A stretch of DNA of 44,421 nt from Rhodobacteraceae bacterium REDSEA-S34_B6 (GCA_001627925.1 LUQC01000023.1:1-44421), one strand, 5' to 3'. Counted from the stretch's first letter, positions 18,631 to 26,603 are shown. The notes: generated by a model from the sequence alone, not told the origin. Translations and numbers: made by a program.

Positions 18631-20336
18631 TTTGATTTCTGTTCTGGATATGTCCAGTCATCGCAATTTTCTTCGTTAAGAGTCTCAGGCATTGGGGCGC
18701 CCTTAAACATATTTATTCTTACCCATCTGTCTGATCTTGGATCAAAGTGAAACGCGCCAAAAAATGATAGTTTTGCTCTAAGCAGGTCGATAGGAATGAC
18801 ATCTCTAGAAATCGTATTGTCTTTTATTTCTGCATACGGACTGGTGAAAACTATCTGACACCTGCGTATTATATGACGATGCTCTGGATGCTTCATAAGA
18901 AACTCGGCAATACTTTTGTTGCGCTGCCATTTTAATAGGTCAGCGTACATCTTAGCTACATCACGGCCAGGTTGCAGGGGTTGTTCATAAGACCCTATAC
19001 CATTTTCTTTATAACGGTCCCCAAGGCGCGGTTCGAGTTTCTCTTCAGATATGTACCAGGCAAGTTGATTGTTTTCTGAATTATTCCAATTTATTTTAAG
19101 TGCAAAATCATAATGCTGTTCGGTCTTATTTAGAAAATCGCTAATCAGCATTGAACCGTTAATCTTATTCTTAAATTGATTATTTTCACTCATTTCACTA
19201 CTTAGATTGTCAATTAAGTAACCAAATGGTTCTAATATAATGGATACCAGTAGTTCTTGTGCTTCCTCTCCTAGGGTTTCCTCGGCCCATTTATACAATG
19301 CATCAAAGGGATATGGCCTCTTAAAATTAAACTTTCCTATATGATGATCCAAAGTAATTTTGTCTCGTCTTAATTCATTTAATTTAACAATTTGCAATTC
19401 ATGTTGTGAATGCCAACTCTCAATTAAATAATTGCTCCTTTTTATATAATTTTTAAATAAGTCTACACATTTCTGCTTTGGCGCTTTGAGGCTTCGAATT
19501 CTTGCTAAAGCTGTTTCTTTTGCATTTATCCAGTTGTTTAGGAGTTGTGGATGATTAATTAAAAACGGAGCCATTCCCAGTCCAGTAGAGTTTCCTACTC
19601 CAAGCATTTTGCTAACTCTTGGCTCAAGATTTACAAATTTTGAAGGGTTTTTTATTTTTGCAGCGTGCTGTAATAAATCAACTACAAATGCTCGTATCAT
19701 ATAAACTGTGAGCATCTCTGCCTGAAATGGAGCGGCAAATTCGGAACGATCTGAAATTTCTTTATAATCAATAGCTCCAAATTTTCCAGAACCGTAAACA
19801 GCTGTAGTTCGCATCAGATATCCGACCTTTTCTATTTCCTGAATATCTGGTTGCTTACCTTCAGATAAACAGTCAACAACGTAGTCCCAGAGCCGAACAG
19901 ACTTATTTGCTCTCGATAAAGTAATTTCTTTTTCACTTACCCGACCTGCTTCTTGAACGGGAACGTTATTCCTTAATCGATCGATGTCCATCTTTGATGG
20001 AATACCATCAAAAAGTACAAAAGTAGCATCCCATTTTGTAGCAATTACTCGATCTGAACGATCTTCATCAGAAATTTTATGTGCAAAAGCAACAAGTGAA
20101 TAAGCTCTATTCAGTAATTGGTATGTGTAGACTGCCGTACCAGAACAGTCGACATTTATGTCAAATACGCTTCTCTTAAATACCCATCTTTCGGCCGAGA
20201 TCCGCCTCAAAAGAATTCTAAGAAAAGACAAGCGTGATTGGTGAAAAGAACCCAATCTACTTAGGCGCATCACTTTTTCAGCAGGCCGTAGACCCACTTC
20301 ATAGTCGGAATTATTTTCATCAAAAAGTATCGGCAT
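18627..20336 (-). CDS. Uncharacterised 569-residue protein coupled to the DUF3726-like gene
   Basis: I do not recognise a named domain. The protein is soluble-looking, with no signal peptide and no clear membrane helix. Recognisable local features are an N-terminal basic stretch (RLSRLGSFHQSRLSFLRILLRRISAERW), a Cys/Asp-containing segment (FDINVDCSGTAVYTYQLLNRAYSLVAF), RTTAVYGSGKFG, EMLTVYMIRAFVVDLLQHA, GVGNSTGLGMAPFLINHP, and a C-terminal FGAFHFDPRSDRWVRINMFKG. The ordered, motif-dense sequence argues for a conserved globular, possibly enzymatic, protein rather than a chance frame. It is first in a two-gene minus-strand unit and diverges from the ligase-thiolase pair across a 250-base gap. 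The ATG at 20336 has no obvious Shine-Dalgarno. Function unknown; association with CoA-ester chemistry is inferred only from the neighbours. Confidence 0.75.
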   Translation of the reverse strand: MPILFDENNSDYEVGLRPAEKVMRLSRLGSFHQSRLSFLRILLRRISAERWVFKRSVFDINVDCSGTAVYTYQLLNRAYSLVAFAHKISDEDRSDRVIATKWDATFVLFDGIPSKMDIDRLRNNVPVQEAGRVSEKEITLSRANKSVRLWDYVVDCLSEGKQPDIQEIEKVGYLMRTTAVYGSGKFGAIDYKEISDRSEFAAPFQAEMLTVYMIRAFVVDLLQHAAKIKNPSKFVNLEPRVSKMLGVGNSTGLGMAPFLINHPQLLNNWINAKETALARIRSLKAPKQKCVDLFKNYIKRSNYLIESWHSQHELQIVKLNELRRDKITLDHHIGKFNFKRPYPFDALYKWAEETLGEEAQELLVSIILEPFGYLIDNLSSEMSENNQFKNKINGSMLISDFLNKTEQHYDFALKINWNNSENNQLAWYISEEKLEPRLGDRYKENGIGSYEQPLQPGRDVAKMYADLLKWQRNKSIAEFLMKHPEHRHIIRRCQIVFTSPYAEIKDNTISRDVIPIDLLRAKLSFFGAFHFDPRSDRWVRINMFKGAPMPETLNEENCDDWTYPEQKSN

Positions 20337-20536
20337 AAATCAAGTTTTCACTTATTCCAAATTCTATTTACCTATTATTTTTATTCTAGATAGTGTCGAG
20401 CTTAGTTTGATGTTTATAGTCTTTATTGAGTTGAAAATAAAGTGTAGTGATTATTTTAGCTAAAAGTAATATTTATAGTAGATGAGTTATGTTTTTCCGT
20501 CCAAAAGACGTTTCAATTGAAATAAATGTTAGCCTT

Positions 20537-20563
20537 TTGCTCAGTATTTCACTTGCGTATAAT
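20537..20563 (+). promoter_or_regulatory. Possible promoter for the ligase-thiolase pair
   Basis: A perfect -10 box TATAAT at 20558-20563 lies 23 bases before the ligase ATG. The best -35 candidate is TTGCTC at 20537-20542 with a short 15-base spacer, so the promoter is only half convincing. The remainder of the 250-base divergent gap (20337-20586) is very A+T rich and holds no frame I can support. Confidence 0.4.
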
Positions 20564-20586
20564 AAGAAATAATTTCGAGAAATTGA

Positions 20587-21780
20587 ATGCACCAAAATCT
20601 GTTCAAATGGAGTGATCAGTCATCTTTTATTTCTCCAAGCTCTAAATTAAGAGATAAAGCACATATTGCTAATCAACTTGCACTATTTTTTGAGATACTT
20701 CATTCAGGGAAAACTCCCAGAATAAATTCTGACGGCATCACTTCGCATAAACCAGTAATTGGTGGTGGGTTTCAATCTATATCAGGCGGTTCAACTGGGC
20801 TTCCAAAAATCATAGAACGAACTTGTATTAGTTGGATATTAAGTTTCAATATTAACAATAAATTTTTTAACCTTAGCGGCTGTAAGGTGGCTTTATTCGG
20901 TTCTTTAAATCATAGTTTAGTGCTTTATGGGGCACTAGAGGGCCTTCATTTAGGTTGTGAAGTTCATTATCTAGAAGGTCAAAGTCCAACCAAGCAATTA
21001 GAATATTTGGAGCGTGAAAATATCGAAATACTTTATGTCACGCCTACACAATTAAGGCTCATGTTGACCGCTAAGTATAAGAATTTTCGTATTAAAAGTT
21101 TAAAATATGTATTTATCGGCGGTGGTTCGACAGAACAAAATACACTAATGGAGCTATCAGAACTAGCCCCAAATGCCGCGTTAAAACAATTTTATGGTTC
21201 AAGCGAAACGAGTTTTATTTCCATATCAGATAAATTTACACCTAGGGGTTCAGTTGGTAAGGCCTACAAGGATGTGGAGATAATCCTGGGTGCATCGCCT
21301 AATGAGCCGGTAAAAAAAGGTGAAATTGGTAGGGTCTGGGTTCGTTCGCCTTATTTGTTTTCAAAGTATGTTGGTGAGAATGGTATTAATTCAAACGAAG
21401 TCTCGGGTTGGGTAAGCCCGGGAGAATTGGCAAAATTTGATCAGGATCAAAACCTGTTTATTTTGGGCCGAATTGATCGAATATTTAAAATTAAGGATCA
21501 AAGTATAATACCTGAAGAAATTGAGAGATATTTACTTGCAGAGAAAAATATCAAGATGGCTGTGGTAGTAAAAGAATATGATACTATTAGGGGTAACAAA
21601 GCTATTGCTTACATTGCAACAAGTGGTGCAGTGAATGTAGAAAAGCTCATAGATGAATGTATTTCACTAATTCCACCACTTGATAGCTCATTAAAAATAA
21701 TTGAACTTACCTTGGAAAACTTTCCACTTTTGCCATCAGGAAAACCAGATTTTTGCAAGTTAGAACAGCGGAGCGTGTAA
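20587..21780 (+). CDS. Compact class I adenylate-forming enzyme (acyl-CoA ligase-like)
   Basis: Member of the ANL superfamily, which activates a carboxylic acid as an acyl-AMP and usually transfers it to CoA or a carrier. Core motifs are present: the P-loop SGGSTGLPKIIERT, FYGSSETSFIS, the hinge region GRIDRIFKIKDQSIIPEEIERYL, and the C-terminal catalytic lysine in LPSGKPDF. At 397 residues it is well short of the usual 500-550: only about 65 residues precede the P-loop, so most of the N-terminal subdomain is missing. The ribose-binding motif reads GWVSPGELAKFD, with Glu where TGD normally has Asp. The thiolase-like gene begins 1 base after its stop. The substrate is unknown; neighbouring biotin-uptake genes make a pimelate-like or other acyl substrate conceivable but unproven. 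Confidence 0.82.
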   Translation: MHQNLFKWSDQSSFISPSSKLRDKAHIANQLALFFEILHSGKTPRINSDGITSHKPVIGGGFQSISGGSTGLPKIIERTCISWILSFNINNKFFNLSGCKVALFGSLNHSLVLYGALEGLHLGCEVHYLEGQSPTKQLEYLERENIEILYVTPTQLRLMLTAKYKNFRIKSLKYVFIGGGSTEQNTLMELSELAPNAALKQFYGSSETSFISISDKFTPRGSVGKAYKDVEIILGASPNEPVKKGEIGRVWVRSPYLFSKYVGENGINSNEVSGWVSPGELAKFDQDQNLFILGRIDRIFKIKDQSIIPEEIERYLLAEKNIKMAVVVKEYDTIRGNKAIAYIATSGAVNVEKLIDECISLIPPLDSSLKIIELTLENFPLLPSGKPDFCKLEQRSV

Positions 21781-21781
21781 C

Positions 21782-22885
21782 ATGCAATCTGCCTATATTG
21801 TTGGCGCAAAAAGATCAATTGTATCTCCAATTAATGGGCCCCTTTCCTCATTGAAAATAAATGAATTAGCAGCGCCAGTTATAAATAATCTAATCGAAAC
21901 CAGTGGAATCAAGTTCGATGACGTGGATGAATTAATTGTATCGAATGCTCTTGGAGCTGGAGGTAATCCTGCGAGATCAATCGCTCTTGCAAGTAAATTG
22001 CCAGAAAGAGTTGCTGGTCTTAGCATTGATCGCCAATGTGTAGGGGGTCTCGACGCCATATTGCTTGGTATAAAATTGGTGCAAGCGGGTAGCGTTAATA
22101 TAGTAGTCGCCGGGGGTGTTGAGAGTTTTTCAAATAGGCCCATTCGATTAGCGCAGGAATATGATAAAATATTAGTTCCCTATGATGCTCCTGCATTTAC
22201 ACCAAATTTGTACCAAGAAATTCAGATGGCAGAAGCTGCTTTTAATATTGCAGAGAAATTTGGATTTACACAGATGGATCAAGATATGTTTGCAATTAAT
22301 AGTCATGTAAATGCTCTAAAATCAAAAAAATATCTAATCGATGAGATTGTAAACATAGGTCCGGAAAATACTTTATTTGATCCATATACCAGGAATTTGA
22401 ATCTCAAACTTTGTGAGCGTGCTCCCAAATTATTTGGTTCGATAACCTATGCAAATACAGCAATTTCAGCAGATGCAGCATCCTTCGTAGTGATTTGTAG
22501 AAATATAATTAAGGGTAGAAAAGCCTTAAAGCTAATTTCTGGTGCTACAGTAGGTACAAATCCAAAATTGCCTGGTCTATCTCCCATAACTGCTATTGAA
22601 GAGGTTTTCCAGGCCTCTGGTTTAAGACAAAAAAATATTAATCAGGTTGAAGTAATGGAGGCTTACGCATCACAAGCCATGGCATGTCTATCAGAGTCTG
22701 GTCTTGGGAATGTCAAAACTAATCCAAAAGGGGGGGCTCTCGCCAGAGGGCATCCTATTGGAGCATCAGGTACTATACTAGTTACAAGACTATTTTCTGA
22801 TTTATCGCCGGGAGATTTGGGACTGGCGGCCATAGCTGCGGCGGGGGGTATAGGAAGTGCAGCTATATTTGGTTGTTATGATTAA
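21782..22885 (+). CDS. Thiolase-family protein with altered active site
   Basis: A 367-residue thiolase-fold protein. Thiolases form or cleave 3-ketoacyl-CoA using two cysteines, a His and an Asn-bound water. Here the nucleophile Cys86 (IDRQCVGGLDAI) and His324 (GGALARGHPIGASG) are retained. The NEAF motif reads MEAYA, with Met292 in place of the oxyanion Asn, and the second cysteine of the CxGG motif is replaced by Ala352 (GLAAIAAAGGIGSAA). The enzyme therefore probably does not perform ordinary degradative thiolysis. The protein is shorter than the usual 390 residues. It follows the ligase gene by 1 base, clearly one transcript, and its stop is 1 base from the convergent bioY stop. I assign the fold with confidence and the reaction not at all. 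Confidence 0.85.
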   Translation: MQSAYIVGAKRSIVSPINGPLSSLKINELAAPVINNLIETSGIKFDDVDELIVSNALGAGGNPARSIALASKLPERVAGLSIDRQCVGGLDAILLGIKLVQAGSVNIVVAGGVESFSNRPIRLAQEYDKILVPYDAPAFTPNLYQEIQMAEAAFNIAEKFGFTQMDQDMFAINSHVNALKSKKYLIDEIVNIGPENTLFDPYTRNLNLKLCERAPKLFGSITYANTAISADAASFVVICRNIIKGRKALKLISGATVGTNPKLPGLSPITAIEEVFQASGLRQKNINQVEVMEAYASQAMACLSESGLGNVKTNPKGGALARGHPIGASGTILVTRLFSDLSPGDLGLAAIAAAGGIGSAAIFGCYD

Positions 22886-22886
22886 C

Positions 22887-23432
22887 TTAAATCCGTGACA
22901 AAACATTTTCAGGACGGAGTTTGAATAAGGTGTGGGTGAGCATGGCACAGAGCAAAGCCTTTATACAATCTCCCGGTAAATAAATTAATGCAATTAATGC
23001 AGCTTCGGAAATAGACTTATCCAACATTATAGACATTCCGACTATACCAGGAATATATAATATAAGAATTCCGCCTATAATGGCTCCAAGCAAGGACGAA
23101 TAAAATACATTAATAAGTTTTAATCTAGAGGTAATCCAACCTGCGACAAAGGCCGCCAGTGGGAATCCAACAATAAATCCAACACTCGGACTGGCGAACA
23201 CTCCTAGGCCACCGCGCCCTCCTGATAGTAATGGAAGACCTAATGCGGTGAGTGTTATGAAGAGTAAAACAGCCAAAGCTCCTCTTTTTGCTCCTAAAAC
23301 TGTTCCACATAACATAATCCCCAAACTTTGAGCAGTAATTGGCACTCCTGAAGCAAGCATCACTTTCGGCGCAAGCCCAAGAACTGCAATCAAAGCTGCA
23401 AACAAAGATACCAGAACTATCTTTTTTTCCAT
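22887..23432 (-). CDS. bioY: Biotin ECF transporter substrate-binding protein BioY
   Basis: Membrane S component that binds biotin for an energy-coupling-factor transporter. The 181-residue protein is very hydrophobic with about six transmembrane segments, and carries the BioY signatures PITAQSLGIMLCGTVLGAKRGALAV and GLPLLSGGRGGLGVFASPSVGFIVGFPLAAF. Length and order agree with the family. It is the last gene of the minus-strand bioM-bioN-bioY unit, 9 bases after bioN. Its end is 1 base from the stop of the thiolase-like gene on the other strand. No biotin synthesis genes and no bioR regulator gene lie in the window, so the cell may rely on uptake, or make biotin elsewhere. Confidence 0.95.
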   Translation of the reverse strand: MEKKIVLVSLFAALIAVLGLAPKVMLASGVPITAQSLGIMLCGTVLGAKRGALAVLLFITLTALGLPLLSGGRGGLGVFASPSVGFIVGFPLAAFVAGWITSRLKLINVFYSSLLGAIIGGILILYIPGIVGMSIMLDKSISEAALIALIYLPGDCIKALLCAMLTHTLFKLRPENVLSRI

Positions 23433-23441
23433 GTTGTTAAT

Positions 23442-24044
23442 TTAAACCTTTAAATTTGATCTTGATCGAAGTGACTGTGCGACATGATCCGCGTCGTCCA
23501 TAACGGTTAAAATTAGTGGCAAAATGATTTGCCACGAGGGCCGTTTACCCGATCTGCATTTGTATGCAAGGTGTAAAATTTTATGTCTCTCGAGCACAAT
23601 CGGTGTGAACCGGATAAAAATTATTACGCAAAGTGACACGGCCTGGATATTTATTTTTGTAAATCGTAATGGGCTAAGTATTTTTTCAATAATTTCAGAA
23701 ATCTCACCCATGTTTGTCGAGCATGTGACGATGTTAGCGAGACTGACAATTAATAATAGCCTTAGTATAATTAAAAGCCCCTGCGTTAAGTCGCCCGTAA
23801 ATAGATGCCAAAATGCTATAATTGCGACAAAGGGTAATAAGGGATTTAAAAGCCCCAAGCTAAATTTTAGAATTTGCCATCCGAATAGAAATTGAAATGA
23901 AATTGTTGCCACAAATAAAAGAAACATAATTTTAGTTGAGTCTATGAAAAAAATTCCACTAGTTGCTATAGCTAGAAGTGCCATTTTTAGACTGGCTGGT
24001 ATTTTCTCTAACCAAGTTTGCTGAGGATAACGAAGAGCTAACAT
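23442..24044 (-). CDS. bioN: ECF transporter transmembrane component BioN (EcfT)
   Basis: The T component that joins the ATPase to the biotin-binding S component. The 200-residue protein has several hydrophobic helices followed by the long cytoplasmic coupling helices. Two Arg-containing coupling motifs are present in the C-terminal half, around HLAYKCRSGKRPSW and VAQSLRSRSN, corresponding to the family ARG/ARS motifs that contact the ATPase. The start codon overlaps the bioM stop as TAATG, so translation is coupled. It sits between bioM and bioY, which fixes its substrate class as biotin by context. Confidence 0.9.
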   Translation of the reverse strand: MLALRYPQQTWLEKIPASLKMALLAIATSGIFFIDSTKIMFLLFVATISFQFLFGWQILKFSLGLLNPLLPFVAIIAFWHLFTGDLTQGLLIILRLLLIVSLANIVTCSTNMGEISEIIEKILSPLRFTKINIQAVSLCVIIFIRFTPIVLERHKILHLAYKCRSGKRPSWQIILPLILTVMDDADHVAQSLRSRSNLKV

Positions 24045-24733
24045 TATAGACTTAAATGTTTATGCATATGCTTGGAATATTCTGGTAATACTGACTTGGG
24101 TGGTCCATCTAGAAACATCTTTCCATTATCTAACCAAATGATGCGTTCACAGCTTTGAAGACTCGGCAAGTCATGAGTTATGTGTATCACCATCTGGGGT
24201 AAGTCTTTTATATAGATATCTAATGCTTTTTTCGTTGGTAAATCTAATCCTGAGAAAACCTCATCTAAAATTATAATAGCTGGATCCATTGCAAAAACGC
24301 TCATTATACATAAGAGCTGTCTTTGCCCTTGAGATAATGTTGCTGTGGACAATCCAATCCAGCTAGATTTATTGAATTTTTGTAGAGTTTCGTCAGTTCT
24401 CTTTTTTATTTCTGATTTTGAATACCCCAAATTTTTCAGTCCAAATCCAATTTCATCCTCAACTGTTCCAAAAATTATTTGATGGTCAGGATTTTGAAAT
24501 ACTATTCCAATATTCAAACTGGGATGGTTTCCAGTAATTTTGTTAGTATGTACTTCGAGCTCACCTTTACTTGGCTCAATCAATCCACATAAAATTTTTG
24601 CTAATGTGGATTTCCCTGAACCATTTCTTCCTATAATGCCAATTGATTTCTCATCCAACGTAAATTTTAGGTTTTCTAGGATAACTTTTCCGAAAGCAGT
24701 GTAGGAGATTTCGTTTAAAACAAGTTTAGGCAT
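24044..24733 (-). CDS. bioM: ECF transporter ATPase BioM (CbiO-type)
   Basis: ATP-binding cassette protein powering biotin uptake. It contains Walker A GRNGSGKST, the Q-loop in GIVFQNPDHQIIFG (typical of ECF ATPases), the signature LSQGQRQ, Walker B AIIILDEVFSGLD and the switch His in VIHITHDLPS. The open frame extends to a TTG at 24766, but the cassette normally starts shortly before the first strand, so I chose the ATG at 24733 (MPKLVLNEISYTAFG), giving 229 residues. Its end overlaps bioN. The upstream L,D-transpeptidase gene on the same strand ends 39 bases before it. Confidence 0.93.
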   Translation of the reverse strand: MPKLVLNEISYTAFGKVILENLKFTLDEKSIGIIGRNGSGKSTLAKILCGLIEPSKGELEVHTNKITGNHPSLNIGIVFQNPDHQIIFGTVEDEIGFGLKNLGYSKSEIKKRTDETLQKFNKSSWIGLSTATLSQGQRQLLCIMSVFAMDPAIIILDEVFSGLDLPTKKALDIYIKDLPQMVIHITHDLPSLQSCERIIWLDNGKMFLDGPPKSVLPEYSKHMHKHLSL

Positions 24734-24772
24734 AATCAATCGGTTGCCCTTTTTCAGTTTTATCAATGTACT

Positions 24773-25363
24773 TTAAATAAGTAGTACCTGGGTTCCTACT
24801 TTGGTTAAACTGAATAATTCGTTAATATGTTCGTTATATAATCCAATGCAACCATTGGAAGATCTGCGTCCAATTTTTCGAGTATCATGTGTGCCGTGAA
24901 TTCGGTAATATTGCCAGCTCAAATACAGAGCATGAGTGCCCAGTGGGTTGTCTGGGCCAGGTGGCATAAATTCTGGCCAATCGGGGTTTCTTTCAAGCAT
25001 AGATGGTGTAGGCCGCCAGCTTGGACCTTCAACTTTTTTGATAACTTTGGTACGGCCGCGACGGGTCAATTCGTCTGACATTGGCACACTAGATGGATAT
25101 AGATTGTAAATATCCGCATCTTCTGACCAAAAATGTAACGCTCTTGAAGTCATATCTACGAGGATTGCACCATTCTTCAAATTGCTAAAGTAAGGTCGCC
25201 AATCTAGTGCACGGAAACTTGAGAGATTGTGGCGTTGAGATTTTGTAATTTCTTGCTCAATTTCAGTAGTGTCTTCAGAATTAACATTTGATTGTGACCA
25301 AACGGGAGTACTCACAGAGGCAAATGACGCCATTACAAAAGATCTTCTTGACCAAATTCCCAT
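24773..25363 (-). CDS. L,D-transpeptidase (YkuD/ErfK type), exported
   Basis: Periplasmic enzyme of the YkuD family, which forms 3-3 peptidoglycan cross-links or attaches proteins to meso-diaminopimelate. The 196-residue protein opens MGIWSRRSFVMASFASVSTPVWSQ, a signal peptide with twin Arg that could be Tat- or Sec-type. A low-complexity linker follows, then the catalytic domain with YRIHGTHDTRKIGRRSSNGCIGLYNEHI. This contains the His and the nucleophile Cys. The usual SHGCIR motif reads SNGCIG, so the position after Ile lacks the common Arg. GGGAAT precedes the ATG. It diverges from the CAP lipoprotein gene across a 147-base gap. Confidence 0.88.
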   Translation of the reverse strand: MGIWSRRSFVMASFASVSTPVWSQSNVNSEDTTEIEQEITKSQRHNLSSFRALDWRPYFSNLKNGAILVDMTSRALHFWSEDADIYNLYPSSVPMSDELTRRGRTKVIKKVEGPSWRPTPSMLERNPDWPEFMPPGPDNPLGTHALYLSWQYYRIHGTHDTRKIGRRSSNGCIGLYNEHINELFSLTKVGTQVLLI

Positions 25364-25385
25364 AACTAATTCCCAAACTTTAAAT

Positions 25386-25415
25386 TTGATATTGCCATTA
25401 TGTTTTATTTACAAT
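25386..25415 (+). promoter_or_regulatory. Likely promoter for the CAP-domain lipoprotein gene
   Basis: TTGATA at 25386-25391 (5 of 6 to TTGACA) is followed after 18 bases by TACAAT at 25410-25415 (5 of 6 to TATAAT). It lies in the divergent gap and would give a leader of about 90 bases before the ATG at 25511. I see nothing else supportable in the gap. Confidence 0.45.
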
Positions 25416-25510
25416 CTAAGCAAAGAGTAAATAGTTAAGTTAAATAAAACTGTGGATGATATGCTTAAAGTATCAATATATTGGCATTTACAGTTCGAAC
25501 TGGGATAAGA

Positions 25511-26044
25511 ATGTTTAATATTAGGTGGCTCTTAGTTTTTTCGATACTTTGGTTATCAGGCTGCAACGCGTTGGGGTCTCCAAAACTGGGTCCAGATGGA
25601 AAACCTCTGCCGAAAATATACAAATTAAATAGACAAAATGTTGCCGAAGTTAAATTCCGGATGTTAGACGCAGTAAACGCCCTTAGAGTTGCCAAAGGTA
25701 TTCAGGTTTTAGAATTCAATTCAGAATTAAACGCGGCTGCAGCTACGCATGCCCGGGATATGTCCATACAAAATCGACCTTGGCATTTTGGTTCAGATGG
25801 CTCATCTCCTTTAGATAGAGTAGCCCGAGTGGGATATGAAAAGGTCTTTTTAGGCGAAACAATTTCAGAAACTTACGAAAGCGAGATTACAACATTAACA
25901 GCATGGATTAATAGTGAAAATACGAGAGATGTTATACTTGATCCTAGAGCAAACGAATTAGGATTTGCGTGGTATCAAGAGCGCAATGGGAAAATCTGGT
26001 GGACTATGATCCTTGGTGGGAAATCACTATCTATGGTTCAATAA
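25511..26044 (+). CDS. CAP/SCP-domain lipoprotein
   Basis: A 177-residue predicted lipoprotein: the start MFNIRWLLVFSILWLSGCNALG holds a signal peptide ending in the lipobox LSGC. The remainder is a bacterial CAP (SCP/YkwD-like) domain, with the pattern LDAVNALRVAKGIQVLEFNSELNAAAATHARDMS and HFGSDGSSPLDRVARVGY, then GETISE and LGFAWYQ near the end. CAP proteins are extracytoplasmic with unsettled functions. The longer open frame starts at a non-ATG codon at 25481; the ATG at 25511 places the lipobox correctly. The 3' end overlaps the convergent second L,D-transpeptidase gene by 14 bases, so it sits between two cell-wall enzymes. Confidence 0.85.
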   Translation: MFNIRWLLVFSILWLSGCNALGSPKLGPDGKPLPKIYKLNRQNVAEVKFRMLDAVNALRVAKGIQVLEFNSELNAAAATHARDMSIQNRPWHFGSDGSSPLDRVARVGYEKVFLGETISETYESEITTLTAWINSENTRDVILDPRANELGFAWYQERNGKIWWTMILGGKSLSMVQ

Positions 26045-26519
26045 AAATTGGCGTACCAATTTTTACTAAGTTATAAATTTCGCGAATTTCTTTATTGCTC
26101 ACTGCAATACATCCAGCTGTCCAATCTTTTTGAAACCAGCGGAAAGGTTTATCTGTACCGTGTATAAAAATATCGCCGCCTGGGAGTTTGCCCTTTAACT
26201 TTGCAAACTGTTGATCTTTTTGGTTTGGGTAAGAGATTCCAACAGATAGATGATATTTGCTGTTAGCGTTCTTCCTATCAATTTTGTAAGCTCCCTCAGG
26301 AGTCTTGCCATCGCCCTCAAAATTTTTGTGGCCCTTTGGGGCGAAGCCTAGATCTACCTTATACGACTTAATCACTTCGTTACCGCTAAATAAATATAGT
26401 TTTCTCTTACTTTTCTTTACGACAATTTCAGTTACTTCGCGCGATTTAGTTGCTGAAAGTACAGAGCTAGTGGTTAAAATCCAACCAATGCCGGAGAAAA
26501 TAAAGTCTCTTTTTAACAA
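26031..26519 (-). CDS. L,D-transpeptidase-family protein, exported
   Basis: Second YkuD-type protein, 162 residues. It starts at a TTG at 26519 with AGGGG 7-8 bases upstream, giving MLKRDFIFSGIGWILTTSSVLS, a short signal peptide. The catalytic domain follows with GDGKTPEGAYKID, GGDIFIHGTDKPF and the cysteine motif WTAGCIAVSNKEI, then GTPIFIEP. The His and Cys are present but the motif is TAGCIA rather than SHGCIR, a variant seen in a distinct subgroup of the family. It is convergent and overlapping with the CAP lipoprotein gene. It is downstream of the ABC exporters on the same strand, after an 84-base gap in which I see nothing clear. Confidence 0.87.
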   Translation of the reverse strand: MLKRDFIFSGIGWILTTSSVLSATKSREVTEIVVKKSKRKLYLFSGNEVIKSYKVDLGFAPKGHKNFEGDGKTPEGAYKIDRKNANSKYHLSVGISYPNQKDQQFAKLKGKLPGGDIFIHGTDKPFRWFQKDWTAGCIAVSNKEIREIYNLVKIGTPIFIEP

Positions 26520-26603
26520 ATCGGACCCCTGTGTGTAGCAAGTGCAAAATTAATATCTATTCATTATTTAGCGCGAAAAACTCATATAATTTAAATTTAA
26601 TGT

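Noticed and set aside
20337-20586. Possible BioR operator (TTATMKATAA) in the divergent gap
   Set aside because: TTATAGTAGATGA is the closest sequence I found; the second half does not match and spacing is wrong, so I do not claim biotin regulation.
23524-23895. 123-residue open frame on the plus strand
   Set aside because: Antisense to bioN, which has the expected helices and coupling motifs and overlaps bioM in operon fashion.
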